64,000 nt of DNA from Paracoccus aestuarii (lineage in GTDB: Bacteria; Pseudomonadota; Alphaproteobacteria; Rhodobacterales; Rhodobacteraceae): assembly GCF_028553885.1 (NCBI RefSeq), contig NZ_CP067169.1, positions 744,001-808,000 of the forward strand. The letters run 5' to 3'. Numbering within the stretch: position 1 is the first letter of the stretch; every line of letters starts with the position of its first letter. Positions 45,038 to 53,771 of this stretch are shown one piece after another. A program made the position numbers and the translations under genes. The notes under the pieces are model-generated. The model did not search any database and was not told the origin of the DNA. It saw nothing but the letters and a program-made list of their open reading frames with translations.

Positions 45038-45940
45038 TCAGTATTTCTGCGGAACGTAAAGCTCGCGCGGCAGGACCTCGCGTTCGTAATCGGGGTTGAA
45101 GACCCGGTCCGGCAGGGTGATCTGGTCATGGGGCACGTCGCCATAGGGGATCATGCCCAGCAGGTGGTCGATGCAGTTCAGCCGCGCGCGCTTCTTGTCG
45201 TTGCCGGGCACGATGTACCACGGCGCCTCGGGGATGTTGGTGCGTTCGAACATGTCCTCCTTGGCCTTGGTATAGGCCTCCCACCGGATGCGGGATTGCA
45301 GGTCCATGGGCGACAGCTTCCACTGCTTCAGAGGGTCGTGGATGCGCATCTGAAAGCGCATCTGCTGTTCCTCGTCGGTGATCGAGAACCAGTATTTCAC
45401 CAGCCGGATGCCGGACCGCACCAGCATCCGCTCGAATTCCGGCACGTCCTGAAAGAACTGTTCGACCTGATCCTCGGTCGCGAATCCCATGACCCGTTCG
45501 ACGCCCGCGCGGTTGTACCAGCTGCGGTCGAACAGCACGATCTCGCCGCCCGCGGGCAGGTGGGGGACATAGCGCTGGAAATACCACTGCGTCTTTTCGC
45601 GGTCGGACGGCGCGGGCAGGGCCACGACGCGGGCGACGCGCGGGTTCAGGCGCTGCGTGATGCGCTTGATGGCGCCGCCCTTGCCGGCGCTGTCGCGGCC
45701 CTCGAACAGCACGACGACGCGTTCCTTGTGATGGCTGACCCAATCCTGCAGCCGGATCAGTTCCGATTGCAGGCGCAGCAATTCGCGGAAATAGAGCTTG
45801 CGGTCCATCTGGTCGGGATGCTGGCTGCGATAGATGCGCCGAATCTCCTCCGAGAGGGCGGCATCCTCCAGCTCGATCTCGATATCCTCGTCCAGGGTTT
45901 CCTGAAGTTCGGCTTCCAGCCAGTCCTTGTAGTCGTTCAT
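45038..45940 (-). CDS. ppk2: Polyphosphate kinase 2
   Basis: A 300-residue single-domain PPK2 that moves phosphate between polyphosphate and nucleoside diphosphates. The P-loop is VVLFEGRDSAGKGGAIKRI, the Walker B-like motif EIVLFDRSWYNRAGVERV, and the lid region WKLSPMDLQSRIRWEAY. Size and motifs match class I PPK2 (nucleotide diphosphate kinase type). GGAGAGCG precedes the ATG. A weak Pho-box-like pair of half-sites lies about 60 bp upstream, which would fit phosphate control. Confidence 0.93.
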   Translation of the reverse strand: MNDYKDWLEAELQETLDEDIEIELEDAALSEEIRRIYRSQHPDQMDRKLYFRELLRLQSELIRLQDWVSHHKERVVVLFEGRDSAGKGGAIKRITQRLNPRVARVVALPAPSDREKTQWYFQRYVPHLPAGGEIVLFDRSWYNRAGVERVMGFATEDQVEQFFQDVPEFERMLVRSGIRLVKYWFSITDEEQQMRFQMRIHDPLKQWKLSPMDLQSRIRWEAYTKAKEDMFERTNIPEAPWYIVPGNDKKRARLNCIDHLLGMIPYGDVPHDQITLPDRVFNPDYEREVLPRELYVPQKY

Positions 45941-45997
45941 CGCGCTCTCCGGGCGGGGTCTGGGGGCGGGGTTTTGGGGGCGGTCTAGGCGGGAAAT

Positions 45998-46015
45998 GTG
46001 ACAGCCGCGCGTCAG
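45998..46015 (-). promoter_or_regulatory. Weak Pho-box-like site upstream of ppk2
   Basis: On the minus strand CTGACGC (46009-46015) and CTGTCAC (45998-46004) are spaced 11 bases apart, as in a Pho box. The second half matches well and the first at only five of seven positions. It overlaps the 3' end of the upstream gene. Suggestive only. Confidence 0.3.
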
Positions 46016-46479
46016 CGGCGGAATCGGCGCGCACATTCAGGCGTGACGGCCAGCACGAAGCTGCCGTCGCGCAGCCCGTCCACCGTGCCGCACCAGGCGC
46101 CCTGGGTGGTGAACAGGCTCTGGGTACCGCGGGCGGGGCGATAGGCGATGCGCCGCCCCGACAGGTCGAACAGGTTCAGCACGCCGCCCGCATTGGGCGC
46201 GTAATATCCCAGCACGCTGCCATCGGCGGTGAAGATCACCCGGCTTTCGTTCACCCGGTCGGTGGGGCGGTTGCCCGGCGCGGCCGCGGAATTGGCGGTG
46301 TTGCCCGATGAATTCCACGCCGCATTGGGGGAATTGGCGGGCCGGGCGGGATTGTTGGCCGGATGGCCCGGCCCCAGGTCGAAGGGCAGCTGGCCCCGGT
46401 CCAGCACGATCAGCGGCGCATCGGCAATGGCGGGGGCGGCAAGCGCCGCGATCATCAGGGCAAGGGGTGAAAGGCGCAT
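46012..46479 (-). CDS. Small secreted protein with Asn/Pro/Ala-rich linker
   Basis: A 155-residue protein with a Sec signal peptide (MRLSPLALMIAALAAPAIA, cleavage near residue 19). Residues about 36-75 form a low-complexity Asn/Ala/Pro/Ser segment (HPANNPARPANSPNAAWN, SSGNTANSAAAPGNRP). The C-terminal part, from about residue 80, looks folded: RVIFTADGSVLGYYAPN, LFDLSGRRIAYRPARG, and Cys131/Cys149, which could form a disulfide. I do not recognise a family. It lies 71 bp upstream of ppk2 and downstream of cobC on the same strand. Confidence 0.65.
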   Translation of the reverse strand: MRLSPLALMIAALAAPAIADAPLIVLDRGQLPFDLGPGHPANNPARPANSPNAAWNSSGNTANSAAAPGNRPTDRVNESRVIFTADGSVLGYYAPNAGGVLNLFDLSGRRIAYRPARGTQSLFTTQGAWCGTVDGLRDGSFVLAVTPECARRFRR

Positions 46480-46536
46480 GGCGGGTCCGTATGGGTCGCG
46501 CCCATCATGGCGGTCAGGCGCGCGGGGCGCCAGTGC

Positions 46537-47499
46537 TCAACCGCCCAGGATCGCGCGCAGCCGGTCGAATTCCGCGCGCGATCCGGGGATGCCCAGCCTC
46601 AGCCAGCCGGGCGAGTACGGAAACCGGCGCGACCAGACATGCCCGCGCGCCAGCCGGTCCTGCGCCGCCGCTGCATCCCCGGTCTGATAGAGCCGGAACA
46701 GATGCGTGCCCCCCACCGCGTCCCAGCCCGCGCCATGGGCGATCCGGTCCAGCAGGGGCGCGGCCTCGGCATGCCACATCACCGCGTCATCGGCCCAAGC
46801 GCGGTCGGCCATGGCCAGCCGCCCCACATGCAGCGCCGGGCCGCTGACCGCCCAAGGCCCCGCCGCGCGGCGCATCGCCTCCAGCCGCGGGGGATGGGCC
46901 AAGGCAAAGCCCAGCCTCAGCCCGGCCAGCCCCCAGAACTTGCCGAAGCTGCGCAGGATCACCGCGTTGTCGGGAATCGCCCCCGCCAGCGACAGGTCGG
47001 GCCGCGGATCGGCAAAGCTCTCATCCACGACCAGCATGCCCACCTGCGAGGCCAGCGCCCGCAGCCGGTCGGGATGCCATTCCCGCCCGTCGGGATTGTT
47101 GGGGTTGACGATGACGGCCAGATCCGCGCCCTCCATCGCATCCGGGTCGGGGGCGGGGGTCACCCGCCATCCCGCCTCGGTCAGGCTGGCGGCATGTTCG
47201 TTATAGCTGGGGGTCAGCACCGCGGCATTCCCCGGGGCCCCGAGCCGCGGCAGGATCTGGATCGCGGCCGAGGCCCCCGCCATGGGCAGCACCCGGTCGG
47301 GCGGACAGCCGAACCAGTCGGCCGCCACCGCGATCAGCGCCGATTCGGCCCGCGCGGTCGGCAGGGCCCGCCAGATCCGGTCGGGCAGGGCGGCGACGGG
47401 CCAGGGCCTGCGGTTGATGCCGGTCGACAGGTCGATCCAGTCGCCCGGGCCATAGGCGGCCTCGGCCCGGTCCAGATCGCCACCGTGATCGCGCGCCAT
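46537..47499 (-). CDS. cobC: Threonine-phosphate decarboxylase (cobalamin synthesis)
   Basis: A 320-residue fold type I PLP enzyme resembling histidinol-phosphate aminotransferase. HGGDLDRAEAAYGPGDWIDLS is typical of CobC/CobD L-threonine-O-3-phosphate decarboxylases, which supply the aminopropanol linker of B12. The PLP lysine is in ILRSFGKFWGLAGLRLGFA, with NPNNPDGREW and VVDESFAD as cofactor contacts. No other cob gene is adjacent (cobS is 12 kb away). No clear cobalamin riboswitch is seen upstream. Histidinol-phosphate aminotransferase is the main alternative; the N-terminus argues for CobC. Confidence 0.86.
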   Translation of the reverse strand: MARDHGGDLDRAEAAYGPGDWIDLSTGINRRPWPVAALPDRIWRALPTARAESALIAVAADWFGCPPDRVLPMAGASAAIQILPRLGAPGNAAVLTPSYNEHAASLTEAGWRVTPAPDPDAMEGADLAVIVNPNNPDGREWHPDRLRALASQVGMLVVDESFADPRPDLSLAGAIPDNAVILRSFGKFWGLAGLRLGFALAHPPRLEAMRRAAGPWAVSGPALHVGRLAMADRAWADDAVMWHAEAAPLLDRIAHGAGWDAVGGTHLFRLYQTGDAAAAQDRLARGHVWSRRFPYSPGWLRLGIPGSRAEFDRLRAILGG

Positions 47500-47618
47500 G
47501 ATGCCCCCTGCGGTCCAATCCCGATGCCCTGACTAGGGCTTGGCACCCGGCGGGGCAATGGCAGGAACTTGTGGACAAGACGCGGCGCGGGGCTTTTTCG
47601 GGTTTACACCCCCGGCGA

Positions 47619-47710
47619 TTGCCACCACGATATGTGGTAAGAGGCACGGGGGCCGAACCCCCGGTCTAGTGCGGTCACCAAGGGCTGGGGGATCATCCCG
47701 CGCCCCGCAA
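47619..47710 (+). ncRNA. Predicted structured leader with three hairpins before the ybjN-like gene
   Basis: In the 225-bp divergent gap, three consecutive stems can be drawn on the plus strand. ACCAC/GTGGT (47624-47638) has loop GATAT. GCACGGGGG (47644-47652) pairs with CCCCC (47658-47662) and GTGC (47669-47672), with loop CCGAA and bulge GGTCTA. GGGC/GCCC then encloses GGGA-TCA-TCCC (about 47682-47706). This ends 19 bases before the ybjN-like ATG. It matches no riboswitch class that I can name. It could be a leader, a small RNA, or chance in GC-rich DNA. Confidence 0.35.
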
Positions 47711-47724
47711 GACACGAGGCAGGC

Positions 47725-48228
47725 ATGGCACAGACCGACCATTTCATCGCCAGCGACGACATCCATCCCATCGACATCGTCGAGGCCGTGGCCACCCATC
47801 ACGATTGGGATTTCGACCGCCTGGCCGAGGATCAGATCGCCATGGTGGTCGAGGGCCAGTGGCGCAGCTATTCGCTGACGCTGGCCTGGTCGCCGCGCGA
47901 CGAGGTGCTGCGGCTGGTCTGCACCTTCGACATGGACCCGCCCCAGCCCCGCCTGCCCCAGCTGTGGGAGGCGATCAACCTGGCCAATGACCAGGTCTGG
48001 GATGGCGGCTTCACCCATTGGGGCGCGCAGAAGCTGATGGTCTGGCGCTATGGCCTGGTTCTGGCGGGCGACGCGATCGCGCTGCCCGAACAGGTGGACC
48101 GCATGATTGGCACCGCCGTCGCGGGATGCGAGCGGTTCTATCCCGCCTTCCAGCTGGTCCTGTGGGGCGACACGGCGCCCTCGGCCGCGCTGGAAATCGC
48201 CCTGGGCGAAACCTTCGGCCGGGCATGA
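47725..48228 (+). CDS. YbjN-domain protein
   Basis: A 167-residue cytoplasmic protein of the YbjN (PF10722) family, which shares the type III secretion chaperone-like fold. Typical stretches: DIVEAVATHHDWDFDRLAED, LRLVCTFDMDPPQPRLPQL, EAINLANDQVWDGGFTHW and GCERFYPAFQLVLWG. The biochemical role is unknown; YbjN affects motility and stress responses in E. coli. It heads a four-gene run in which every junction overlaps by four bases (ybjN-like, proC, csaA, dehydrogenase). Confidence 0.88.
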   Translation: MAQTDHFIASDDIHPIDIVEAVATHHDWDFDRLAEDQIAMVVEGQWRSYSLTLAWSPRDEVLRLVCTFDMDPPQPRLPQLWEAINLANDQVWDGGFTHWGAQKLMVWRYGLVLAGDAIALPEQVDRMIGTAVAGCERFYPAFQLVLWGDTAPSAALEIALGETFGRA

Positions 48229-49064
48229 CGGGGGCTGGCATGACGGGGGTTGGCATGGGTGATTTCGACGACATCAACCGCCGCGGGCTGGTGCTGGTGG
48301 GCTGCGGGCGCATGGGCGGGGCGATGCTGACCGGCTGGCTGGACCGGGGGCTGGATGCGGGGGCGGTCACGGTGATCGACCCGAACCTGGCGCCCGAATG
48401 GCAGGATCGCGGGCTGCGGGTGAATGCCTATCTGCCCGCCGATCCGGCGGTCCTGGTGCTGGCCGTCAAGCCGCAGATGATGGGCGATGCGCTGACCGCG
48501 ATGCCGGACCTGTCGGACAGCCTGGTGATCTCGGTCGCGGCGGGCACGACCATCGCCACCTTCGAGGCGGCCTTTCCCGGCGCGCCGGTCATCCGCGTCA
48601 TGCCCAACACCCCCGCGGCGATCGGCCAAGGGATCTCGGCGATGATCGGCAACGGTGCCGCCACGCCCGCCCATCTGGACCTGGCCGAGGCCTTGATGCG
48701 CGCCGTGGGCCGCGTCGTGCGGCTGGAATCCGAGGATCAGATGGATGCCGTCACCGGCCTGTCGGGCAGCGGCCCGGCCTATGTCTTTCACCTGATCGAG
48801 GCGATGGCCGCCGCGGGCGAGGCGCAGGGCCTGTCGCCCGCGCTGGCGCTGGATCTGGCGCGCGCCACCGTGGCCGGGGCGGGCGCGCTGGCCGTGCATG
48901 CCGACGAGGATCCGGCGGTGCTGCGCCGCAACGTGACCTCGCCCAACGGCACCACGGCGGCGGGGCTGGCGGTGCTGATGGATGCCGATCACGGCCTGCC
49001 GCCGCTGATGGCGCGCACGGTCGCCGCCGCCACCGAACGCGGGCGCGCGCTGGGGCGCGGATGA
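48225..49064 (+). CDS. proC: Pyrroline-5-carboxylate reductase
   Basis: A 279-residue enzyme that reduces pyrroline-5-carboxylate to proline with NAD(P)H. The dinucleotide-binding start is [18 protein letters not shown], followed by [11 protein letters not shown] and [18 protein letters not shown]. The C-terminal signature is [20 protein letters not shown] with [15 protein letters not shown]. Three in-frame ATGs lie close together (48225, 48240, 48255) because a 15-bp unit is repeated. The first overlaps the previous stop and is used here; the third is nearest to the conserved N-terminus of relatives. Confidence 0.94.
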   Translation: MTGAGMTGVGMGDFDDINRRGLVLVGCGRMGGAMLTGWLDRGLDAGAVTVIDPNLAPEWQDRGLRVNAYLPADPAVLVLAVKPQMMGDALTAMPDLSDSLVISVAAGTTIATFEAAFPGAPVIRVMPNTPAAIGQGISAMIGNGAATPAHLDLAEALMRAVGRVVRLESEDQMDAVTGLSGSGPAYVFHLIEAMAAAGEAQGLSPALALDLARATVAGAGALAVHADEDPAVLRRNVTSPNGTTAAGLAVLMDADHGLPPLMARTVAAATERGRALGRG

Positions 49065-49390
49065 TCTCCTTCGACGATTTCCTCAAGGTCGATATCCGCG
49101 TGGGCACGATCACCCGCGCCGAACCCTTTCCCGAGGCGCGCAAGCCCGCCTTCAAGCTGTGGCTGGACCTGGGCGATCTGGGCGAACGGCGGTCATCGGC
49201 CCAGATCACCCGGCATTACGACCCCGACGCGCTGATCGGTCGGCAGGTCCTGTGCGTGGTGAACTTTCCGCCCCGCCAGATCGGCCCGGTCCGATCCGAG
49301 GTGCTGGTCCTGGGCCTGCCCGACCCTGATGGCGAGGTCGTGCTGATCCGCCCCGACCAGCCCGTCCCGAACGGAGGCCGGCTGTTTTGA
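49061..49390 (+). CDS. csaA: CsaA-type tRNA-binding/chaperone protein
   Basis: A 109-residue single OB-fold protein of the tRNA-binding (EMAPII-like) family. Motifs: [43 protein letters not shown] and a final [15 protein letters not shown]. CsaA proteins bind tRNA or unfolded and exported polypeptides. The size is normal. It is coupled to proC upstream (ATGA) and to a TTG-started dehydrogenase downstream (TTGA). Confidence 0.9.
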   Translation: MISFDDFLKVDIRVGTITRAEPFPEARKPAFKLWLDLGDLGERRSSAQITRHYDPDALIGRQVLCVVNFPPRQIGPVRSEVLVLGLPDPDGEVVLIRPDQPVPNGGRLF

Positions 49391-50334
49391 GGCTGCTGGT
49401 CACCCGCCCCATGACCGATCGCGCGACCCGGGCGATCGCGGCCGAATTCGACGCGACCTTCCGCGACAACACCCCCCTGACCGAGGCCGGGGCCGCCGCC
49501 GCGATGCGCGATTTCGACGCGGTGATGCCGACCTTGGGGGATGCGTTTTCGGCCGGGGCCTTTGCCGGGCCGCTGCGCTGTCGGCTGCTGGTCAATTTCG
49601 GCGCGGGCTTCAACCATATCGACATCGAGGCGGCGCGCGCGGCAGGCATCGCGGTGACGAACACGCCCGATGTGGTGACCGATGCCACCGCCGACATCGC
49701 GGTGACGCTGATGCTGATGACCCTGCGCCGCGCATCCGAGGGCGAGCGGATGCTGCGCGGCGGGCAATGGACCGGCTGGAACCCGACCCAGCTGCTGGGA
49801 TCCGAGATGTCGGGCCGCACCTTGGGCGTCGTCGGCATGGGCCGGATCGGTCAGGCCATCGCGCGGCGCTGCCATCTGGGCTTCGGGATGCGGGTGGTGT
49901 TCTTCAACCGCAGCCCGGTCGCGGATCCTGGCGTGCCCGCGCGTCAGATCGCCGATCTGGACGCGATGCTGGAAGCCGCCGACGTGGCGGTGATCGCGGT
50001 GCCGGGGGGCGCGGCGACGCGCGGGCTGATCGGGGCGGCGCAGCTGCGCGCCTTGGGGCCCGCCGGGGTGCTGGTCAACATCGCCCGCGGCGACGTGGTG
50101 GACGAGGACGCGCTGATCCGGGCGCTGGTCCAAGGCGGGATCGCGGGGGCGGGCCTCGACGTCTATGCGCGCGAGCCGCATGTCCCGCAGGCGCTGCTGG
50201 ATGCGCCGAACGCCACGCTGCTGCCGCATCTGGGCACGGCCACGGACGAGACACGCACCCGGATGGGCCTGCGCGCGCTGGAGAACCTGCGCGCCTTCGC
50301 GGCGGGGCGCGCGCTGCCCGACCGCGTCGCCTGA
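49387..50334 (+). CDS. D-2-hydroxyacid dehydrogenase (glycerate/glyoxylate type), TTG start
   Basis: A 315-residue NAD(P)-dependent dehydrogenase. The TTG at 49387 overlaps the csaA stop, has GGAGG nine bases upstream, and gives the usual first strand ([17 protein letters not shown]). The next ATG (49411) would cut that strand off, so TTG is the real start. Rossmann motif [18 protein letters not shown]; catalytic Arg in [15 protein letters not shown]; Glu in [11 protein letters not shown]; His in [13 protein letters not shown]. The likely reaction is reduction of glyoxylate or hydroxypyruvate. Confidence 0.91.
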   Translation: MRLLVTRPMTDRATRAIAAEFDATFRDNTPLTEAGAAAAMRDFDAVMPTLGDAFSAGAFAGPLRCRLLVNFGAGFNHIDIEAARAAGIAVTNTPDVVTDATADIAVTLMLMTLRRASEGERMLRGGQWTGWNPTQLLGSEMSGRTLGVVGMGRIGQAIARRCHLGFGMRVVFFNRSPVADPGVPARQIADLDAMLEAADVAVIAVPGGAATRGLIGAAQLRALGPAGVLVNIARGDVVDEDALIRALVQGGIAGAGLDVYAREPHVPQALLDAPNATLLPHLGTATDETRTRMGLRALENLRAFAAGRALPDRVA

Positions 50335-50341
50335 GGCCCCG

Positions 50342-50393
50342 CACCGTCCTCTCCGGGGGGGCGGACCTCAGCCAAGGACGGTGGACGCAGCCA
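50342..50393. terminator. Nested inverted repeat between convergent genes
   Basis: CACCGTCCT (50342-50350) and AGGACGGTG (50385-50393) are perfect 9-bp complements. Inside them TCCG (50352-50355) and CGGA (50362-50365) enclose six G. It lies in the 109-bp gap between the convergent dehydrogenase and emfourin genes, where a bidirectional terminator is expected. Confidence 0.45.
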
Positions 50394-50443
50394 AAACCCG
50401 AACGATCGCCATGGCGACAGGTGACCCGGGGCCACCCGTGTCG

Positions 50444-50722
50444 TCATTCCGCGGCGTCGATCAGGTCCAGCATCTCGGGCGGGATCTGCGCCTCGGACAG
50501 GGTGAAGCTGTGGGCGGCGGCGGTGGTGACGGTGATCGCATAGCGCATCCCGTCCGGCCCGCGCGGGCAGGGGCTGCGGGCCAGATGGGCCAGGTTCTCG
50601 GGGCGGAAGGCGCGGCACAGCGCCTCGCGCCGGGGCGGCGGCTGGTTGTCGGTGTCGATCCGCCGGAGATCGGGCAGGCCGATCCCGGCAAAGCCGCCTT
50701 GGCTGCGGATCTCGATGATCAT
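50444..50722 (-). CDS. Emfourin-like protealysin inhibitor
   Basis: A 92-residue protein matching the emfourin family (small M4-protease inhibitors first seen next to protealysin). It starts MIIEIRSQGGFAGIGLPDLR and has a mid segment YAITVTTAAAHSFTLSEAQIP, with a short helix at the end (PEMLDLIDAAE). It lies 33 bp downstream of the M4 protease gene on the same strand, so inhibitor and protease form one operon. By family knowledge it blocks the protease inside the producing cell. There is no signal peptide, as for the partner. Confidence 0.85.
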   Translation of the reverse strand: MIIEIRSQGGFAGIGLPDLRRIDTDNQPPPRREALCRAFRPENLAHLARSPCPRGPDGMRYAITVTTAAAHSFTLSEAQIPPEMLDLIDAAE

Positions 50723-50755
50723 GGGCCCTCCGCCGTCATGCGGGGAAGGATAGGA

Positions 50756-51832
50756 TCAGACCGCGATTCCCACAAGCTTCCACGCCCGGCGCAGCATCTG
50801 CTGGGGCTGGCTGCCCGAACCCGACAGGTCCGCCGCCGATCGCAGCGTGGCATCCGCCCAATCGGAGAAACTGGCCATGGGGTTGTTGATCCGCTGCAGC
50901 GTCCGATACCAGATCTGGCCCGGCAGATCCCAGGACCGCCCGCCCAGATAGCTGCAGAACAGATAGAAGGCGTGGTTCGGGATGCCCGAATTGATGTGAA
51001 CCCCGCCATTGTCATCGGTCGTGGTGACGAAATGGTCCATGTGCCAGGGCTGGGGGTCCTGGCCCAGCAGGTCGTCGGAATAGGCGGTGCCGGGCGCCTT
51101 CATGCTGCGCAGCGCGCGCCCGTTCACCCCCGGCCCCAGGATGCCGCGCCCGATCAGCCAATCGGCCTCGTGGACCTGCTGGCCCAGCACCCGCTGCTGG
51201 GACAGGGCGCCGAAGACGTCGGCCACATGTTCGTTCAGCGCCCCGGACTGGTTTTCATAGATCAGCCCGCCGGAATGCTGGATCACGCCATGGGCCATTT
51301 CATGCCCGATCACCGACAGTTCCAGAAAGGTGCGGAAGATCGTGCCGTCGCCCGTGCCATAGGCCATCTGGCGCCCGTCCCAGAAGGCATTGGCATAGTT
51401 GCGGCGATGCTGGACCGTGGCGATCAGCGGCATGCCCCGCCCGTCCAGCGAATTGCGGCCATATTCCTCGGCGAACAGCGAAAAGACCTGGCCCGCGCTG
51501 TCATAGGCCATGTCGGCATCGGGGATGCCCGAGGGCGCGTCGCCCTCGGCCCGGACCAGGCGGCCGGGCAGGGCGGCGCGGAATTCGCCGTCATGGATGC
51601 GGCGGTCGGGGCAGCAGATGTCGGGATCGACCGGCGGCAGGACGGCGTGCAGCTCGGATGCGGGGCTGGTCTGGGCGGCCCGGTCCCGGCGCAGCAGCGC
51701 GTCATCGGCCAGCAGGCCGCGCGCCATCTGCGCGGTGGCCGGATCGCCGCGCAGCGCCAGCACCCGCAGCATGTAGGGCGGCACGATGCAGGCTAGCGGA
51801 TTGTGGCGGGAACAGGACAGGGACATGCACAT
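50756..51832 (-). CDS. Protealysin-like M4 metalloprotease
   Basis: A 358-residue thermolysin-family (M4) zinc protease. The zinc site is GHEMAHGVIQHSGG (His177, Glu178, His181) with the third ligand Glu201 in YENQSGALNEHVADVFG; the catalytic His region is in DNGGVHINSGIPNHAFY. The short N-terminal propeptide carries the protealysin-type PPYML motif (residues 18-22) and there is no signal peptide, unlike secreted M4 proteases. Protealysins act inside the cell or leave by a non-Sec route. A start at 51826 is the alternative. It is paired with the emfourin inhibitor gene. Confidence 0.9.
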   Translation of the reverse strand: MCMSLSCSRHNPLACIVPPYMLRVLALRGDPATAQMARGLLADDALLRRDRAAQTSPASELHAVLPPVDPDICCPDRRIHDGEFRAALPGRLVRAEGDAPSGIPDADMAYDSAGQVFSLFAEEYGRNSLDGRGMPLIATVQHRRNYANAFWDGRQMAYGTGDGTIFRTFLELSVIGHEMAHGVIQHSGGLIYENQSGALNEHVADVFGALSQQRVLGQQVHEADWLIGRGILGPGVNGRALRSMKAPGTAYSDDLLGQDPQPWHMDHFVTTTDDNGGVHINSGIPNHAFYLFCSYLGGRSWDLPGQIWYRTLQRINNPMASFSDWADATLRSAADLSGSGSQPQQMLRRAWKLVGIAV

Positions 51833-51876
51833 CGGGGGCGACCTTTCCGATCAGGGATCGCCCCAAGGTAGCAGAG

Positions 51877-51904
51877 AGCGCCCGCCCGGCAAGGGGCGGG
51901 CGTT
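51877..51904 (-). terminator. Hairpin after ugpC
   Basis: CGCCCGCCC (51879-51887) and GGGCGGGCG (51894-51902) form a perfect 9-bp stem, extended by A-T and G-T pairs, with the loop GGCAAG. It starts 7 bases beyond the ugpC stop (minus strand) and also precedes the protealysin gene. No U-run follows, so termination strength is uncertain. Confidence 0.55.
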
Positions 51905-51910
51905 CACGTT

Positions 51911-52918
51911 TCAGTCCAGGCGCTGCCCGGTCCGCGCATCAAAGAGATGCAGCGCCTGCGGGCGGCAGCCCAGCCGCAGCTCGTCCGAGAGCGGCGCGTC
52001 CGAGGGCAGGGTGATCGTCATCGGCTGATCCGCGGTCTGGCCATGGACCAGGCGTTGGGCGCCCAGCTCCTCGACGGCGGTGACGCGCATCACGATGGGG
52101 CCGTCGGGGGTGACGGTCAGGTCCTCGGGGCGGATGCCGACCATGCCCGCATGACCCGTGCCGGGCAGATGGGGCAGGGCCGCGCCCGCGATCAGGTTCA
52201 TCGCCGGGCTGCCGATGAAGCTGGCCACGAAGGTCGATGCCGGGCGGCGATAGACCTCCAGGGGCGTGCCGATCTGTTCGATCCGCCCGCCATTCAGCAC
52301 CACCAGCCGGTCGGCCAGGGTCATCGCCTCCAGCTGGTCATGGGTGACATAGAGCGAGGTGGTGCGCAGGCGCTTCTGCAGCTGCTTGATCTCCAGCCGC
52401 ATGGCGACGCGCAGTTTCGCGTCCAGGTTCGACAGCGGTTCGTCAAAGAGGAACGCGGCCGGTTCGCGCACGATGGCGCGCCCCATGGCGACGCGCTGGC
52501 GCTGGCCGCCCGACAGGGCGCGGGGCTTGCGGTCCAGGAAGGCGCCGATCTGCAGGATGTCCGAGGCGATCTTGACCCGACGCTCGATCTCGGCCTTGGG
52601 GGTGCCGCGGTTCTTCAGCCCATAGGCCAGGTTCTGGCGCACCGACATATGCGGATAGAGCGCATAGTTCTGGAACACCATCGCGATGTCGCGGTCGGCG
52701 GGCTCGACCTCGTTGACGACGCGGTCGCCGATGCGGACCTCGCCCTCCGAGATGCTTTCCAGCCCGGCGACCATGCGCAGCAGCGTGGATTTCCCGCAGC
52801 CCGAGGGGCCGACCAGAACGATGAATTCGCCATCCGCGATGTCGATGTTCACGTCGCCCACGGCGCGGGCCCCGCCGGCATAGATCTTGCCGAGGTTCTT
52901 CAGGGTGATGGATGCCAT
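51911..52918 (-). CDS. ugpC: Glycerol-3-phosphate ABC transporter ATP-binding protein
   Basis: A 335-residue MalK/UgpC-type ATPase. Walker [19 protein letters not shown]-loop in [20 protein letters not shown], signature [15 protein letters not shown], Walker [16 protein letters not shown], switch [17 protein letters not shown]-terminal TOBE domain follows (about 235-335, GIRPEDLTV). It energises UgpA/UgpE import of sn-glycerol-3-phosphate and its diesters. It is last of ugpBAEC, one base after ugpE. Confidence 0.93.
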   Translation of the reverse strand: MASITLKNLGKIYAGGARAVGDVNIDIADGEFIVLVGPSGCGKSTLLRMVAGLESISEGEVRIGDRVVNEVEPADRDIAMVFQNYALYPHMSVRQNLAYGLKNRGTPKAEIERRVKIASDILQIGAFLDRKPRALSGGQRQRVAMGRAIVREPAAFLFDEPLSNLDAKLRVAMRLEIKQLQKRLRTTSLYVTHDQLEAMTLADRLVVLNGGRIEQIGTPLEVYRRPASTFVASFIGSPAMNLIAGAALPHLPGTGHAGMVGIRPEDLTVTPDGPIVMRVTAVEELGAQRLVHGQTADQPMTITLPSDAPLSDELRLGCRPQALHLFDARTGQRLD

Positions 52919-52919
52919 C

Positions 52920-53771
52920 TTATTTCTCCGTCTCGACCAGGCCCTTGACGAACAGGCGCTGCATGCCGATGACCACCGCCACGGGGGGGATCATCGCCAT
53001 CATCGCCGTCGCCATGACCAGGTGCCATTGCGGGATGCCGTCCACGGCATCCGCCATGCGCTTGATGCCCGCCACGATGGTGTAATAATCCGCGCTGGTG
53101 GTGATCAGCAGCGGCCACAGATACTGGTTCCAGCCATAGATGAACAGGATCACGAACAGCGCCGCGATATTCGTGCGCGACAGGGGCAGCAGGATGTCGC
53201 GAAAGAACTTCATCGGGCCGGCGCCATCGATGCGGGCGGCCTCGGTCAGCTCGTCCGGGATGGTCAGGAAGACCTGGCGGAAGAGGAACGTGGCCGTGGC
53301 GGACGCGATCAGCGGGATCGACAGGCCCGCATAGCTGTTCAGCATGCCCAGATCGGCCACGACCTGGAAGGTCGGCACGATCCGCACCTCGACCGGCAGC
53401 ATCAGCGTCACGAAGATGCACCAGAAGGCCAGACCCCGGAAGGGAAAGCGGAAATAGACCACCGCGAAGGCCGACAGGACCGAGATCACGATCTTGCCCA
53501 CCGCGATCAGCAGCGCCATGATCAGGCTGTTCATCATCATCGTGCCGACCGGGGGCGTGCCGCTGGTGGACACGCCGCGGCCCAGCATGCGGCTGTAATT
53601 TTCGACCAGGTCGGGGCCGGGCCACATCGGGATCGTGCCCGACATGAAGGCGGTGGGCCCATGGGTCGAGGCCACGAAGGCCACCCAGACCGGCAAGGCC
53701 ACGACGCAGACGCCCAGGATCAGGACCAGATGCGCCGCGAGGTTCAGGAAGGGGCGGTTCTCGATCATCAA
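52920..53771 (-). CDS. ugpE: Glycerol-3-phosphate ABC transporter permease
   Basis: A 283-residue inner-membrane permease with six helices and the EAA loop at about 190-210 ([25 protein letters not shown]), the contact with UgpC. The start overlaps the ugpA stop (four bases). The N-terminus ([19 protein letters not shown]) and the [18 protein letters not shown] stretch are UgpE-like. Assignment within the broad MalG-type class relies on the adjoining, clearly UgpB-like binding protein. Confidence 0.92.
   Translation of the reverse strand: MMIENRPFLNLAAHLVLILGVCVVALPVWVAFVASTHGPTAFMSGTIPMWPGPDLVENYSRMLGRGVSTSGTPPVGTMMMNSLIMALLIAVGKIVISVLSAFAVVYFRFPFRGLAFWCIFVTLMLPVEVRIVPTFQVVADLGMLNSYAGLSIPLIASATATFLFRQVFLTIPDELTEAARIDGAGPMKFFRDILLPLSRTNIAALFVILFIYGWNQYLWPLLITTSADYYTIVAGIKRMADAVDGIPQWHLVMATAMMAMIPPVAVVIGMQRLFVKGLVETEK

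Noticed and set aside
47500..47724. Cobalamin riboswitch upstream of cobC
   Set aside because: I looked on the minus strand for the B12-box and the surrounding pairing and did not see a convincing match. The visible stems are nearer to the opposite gene.
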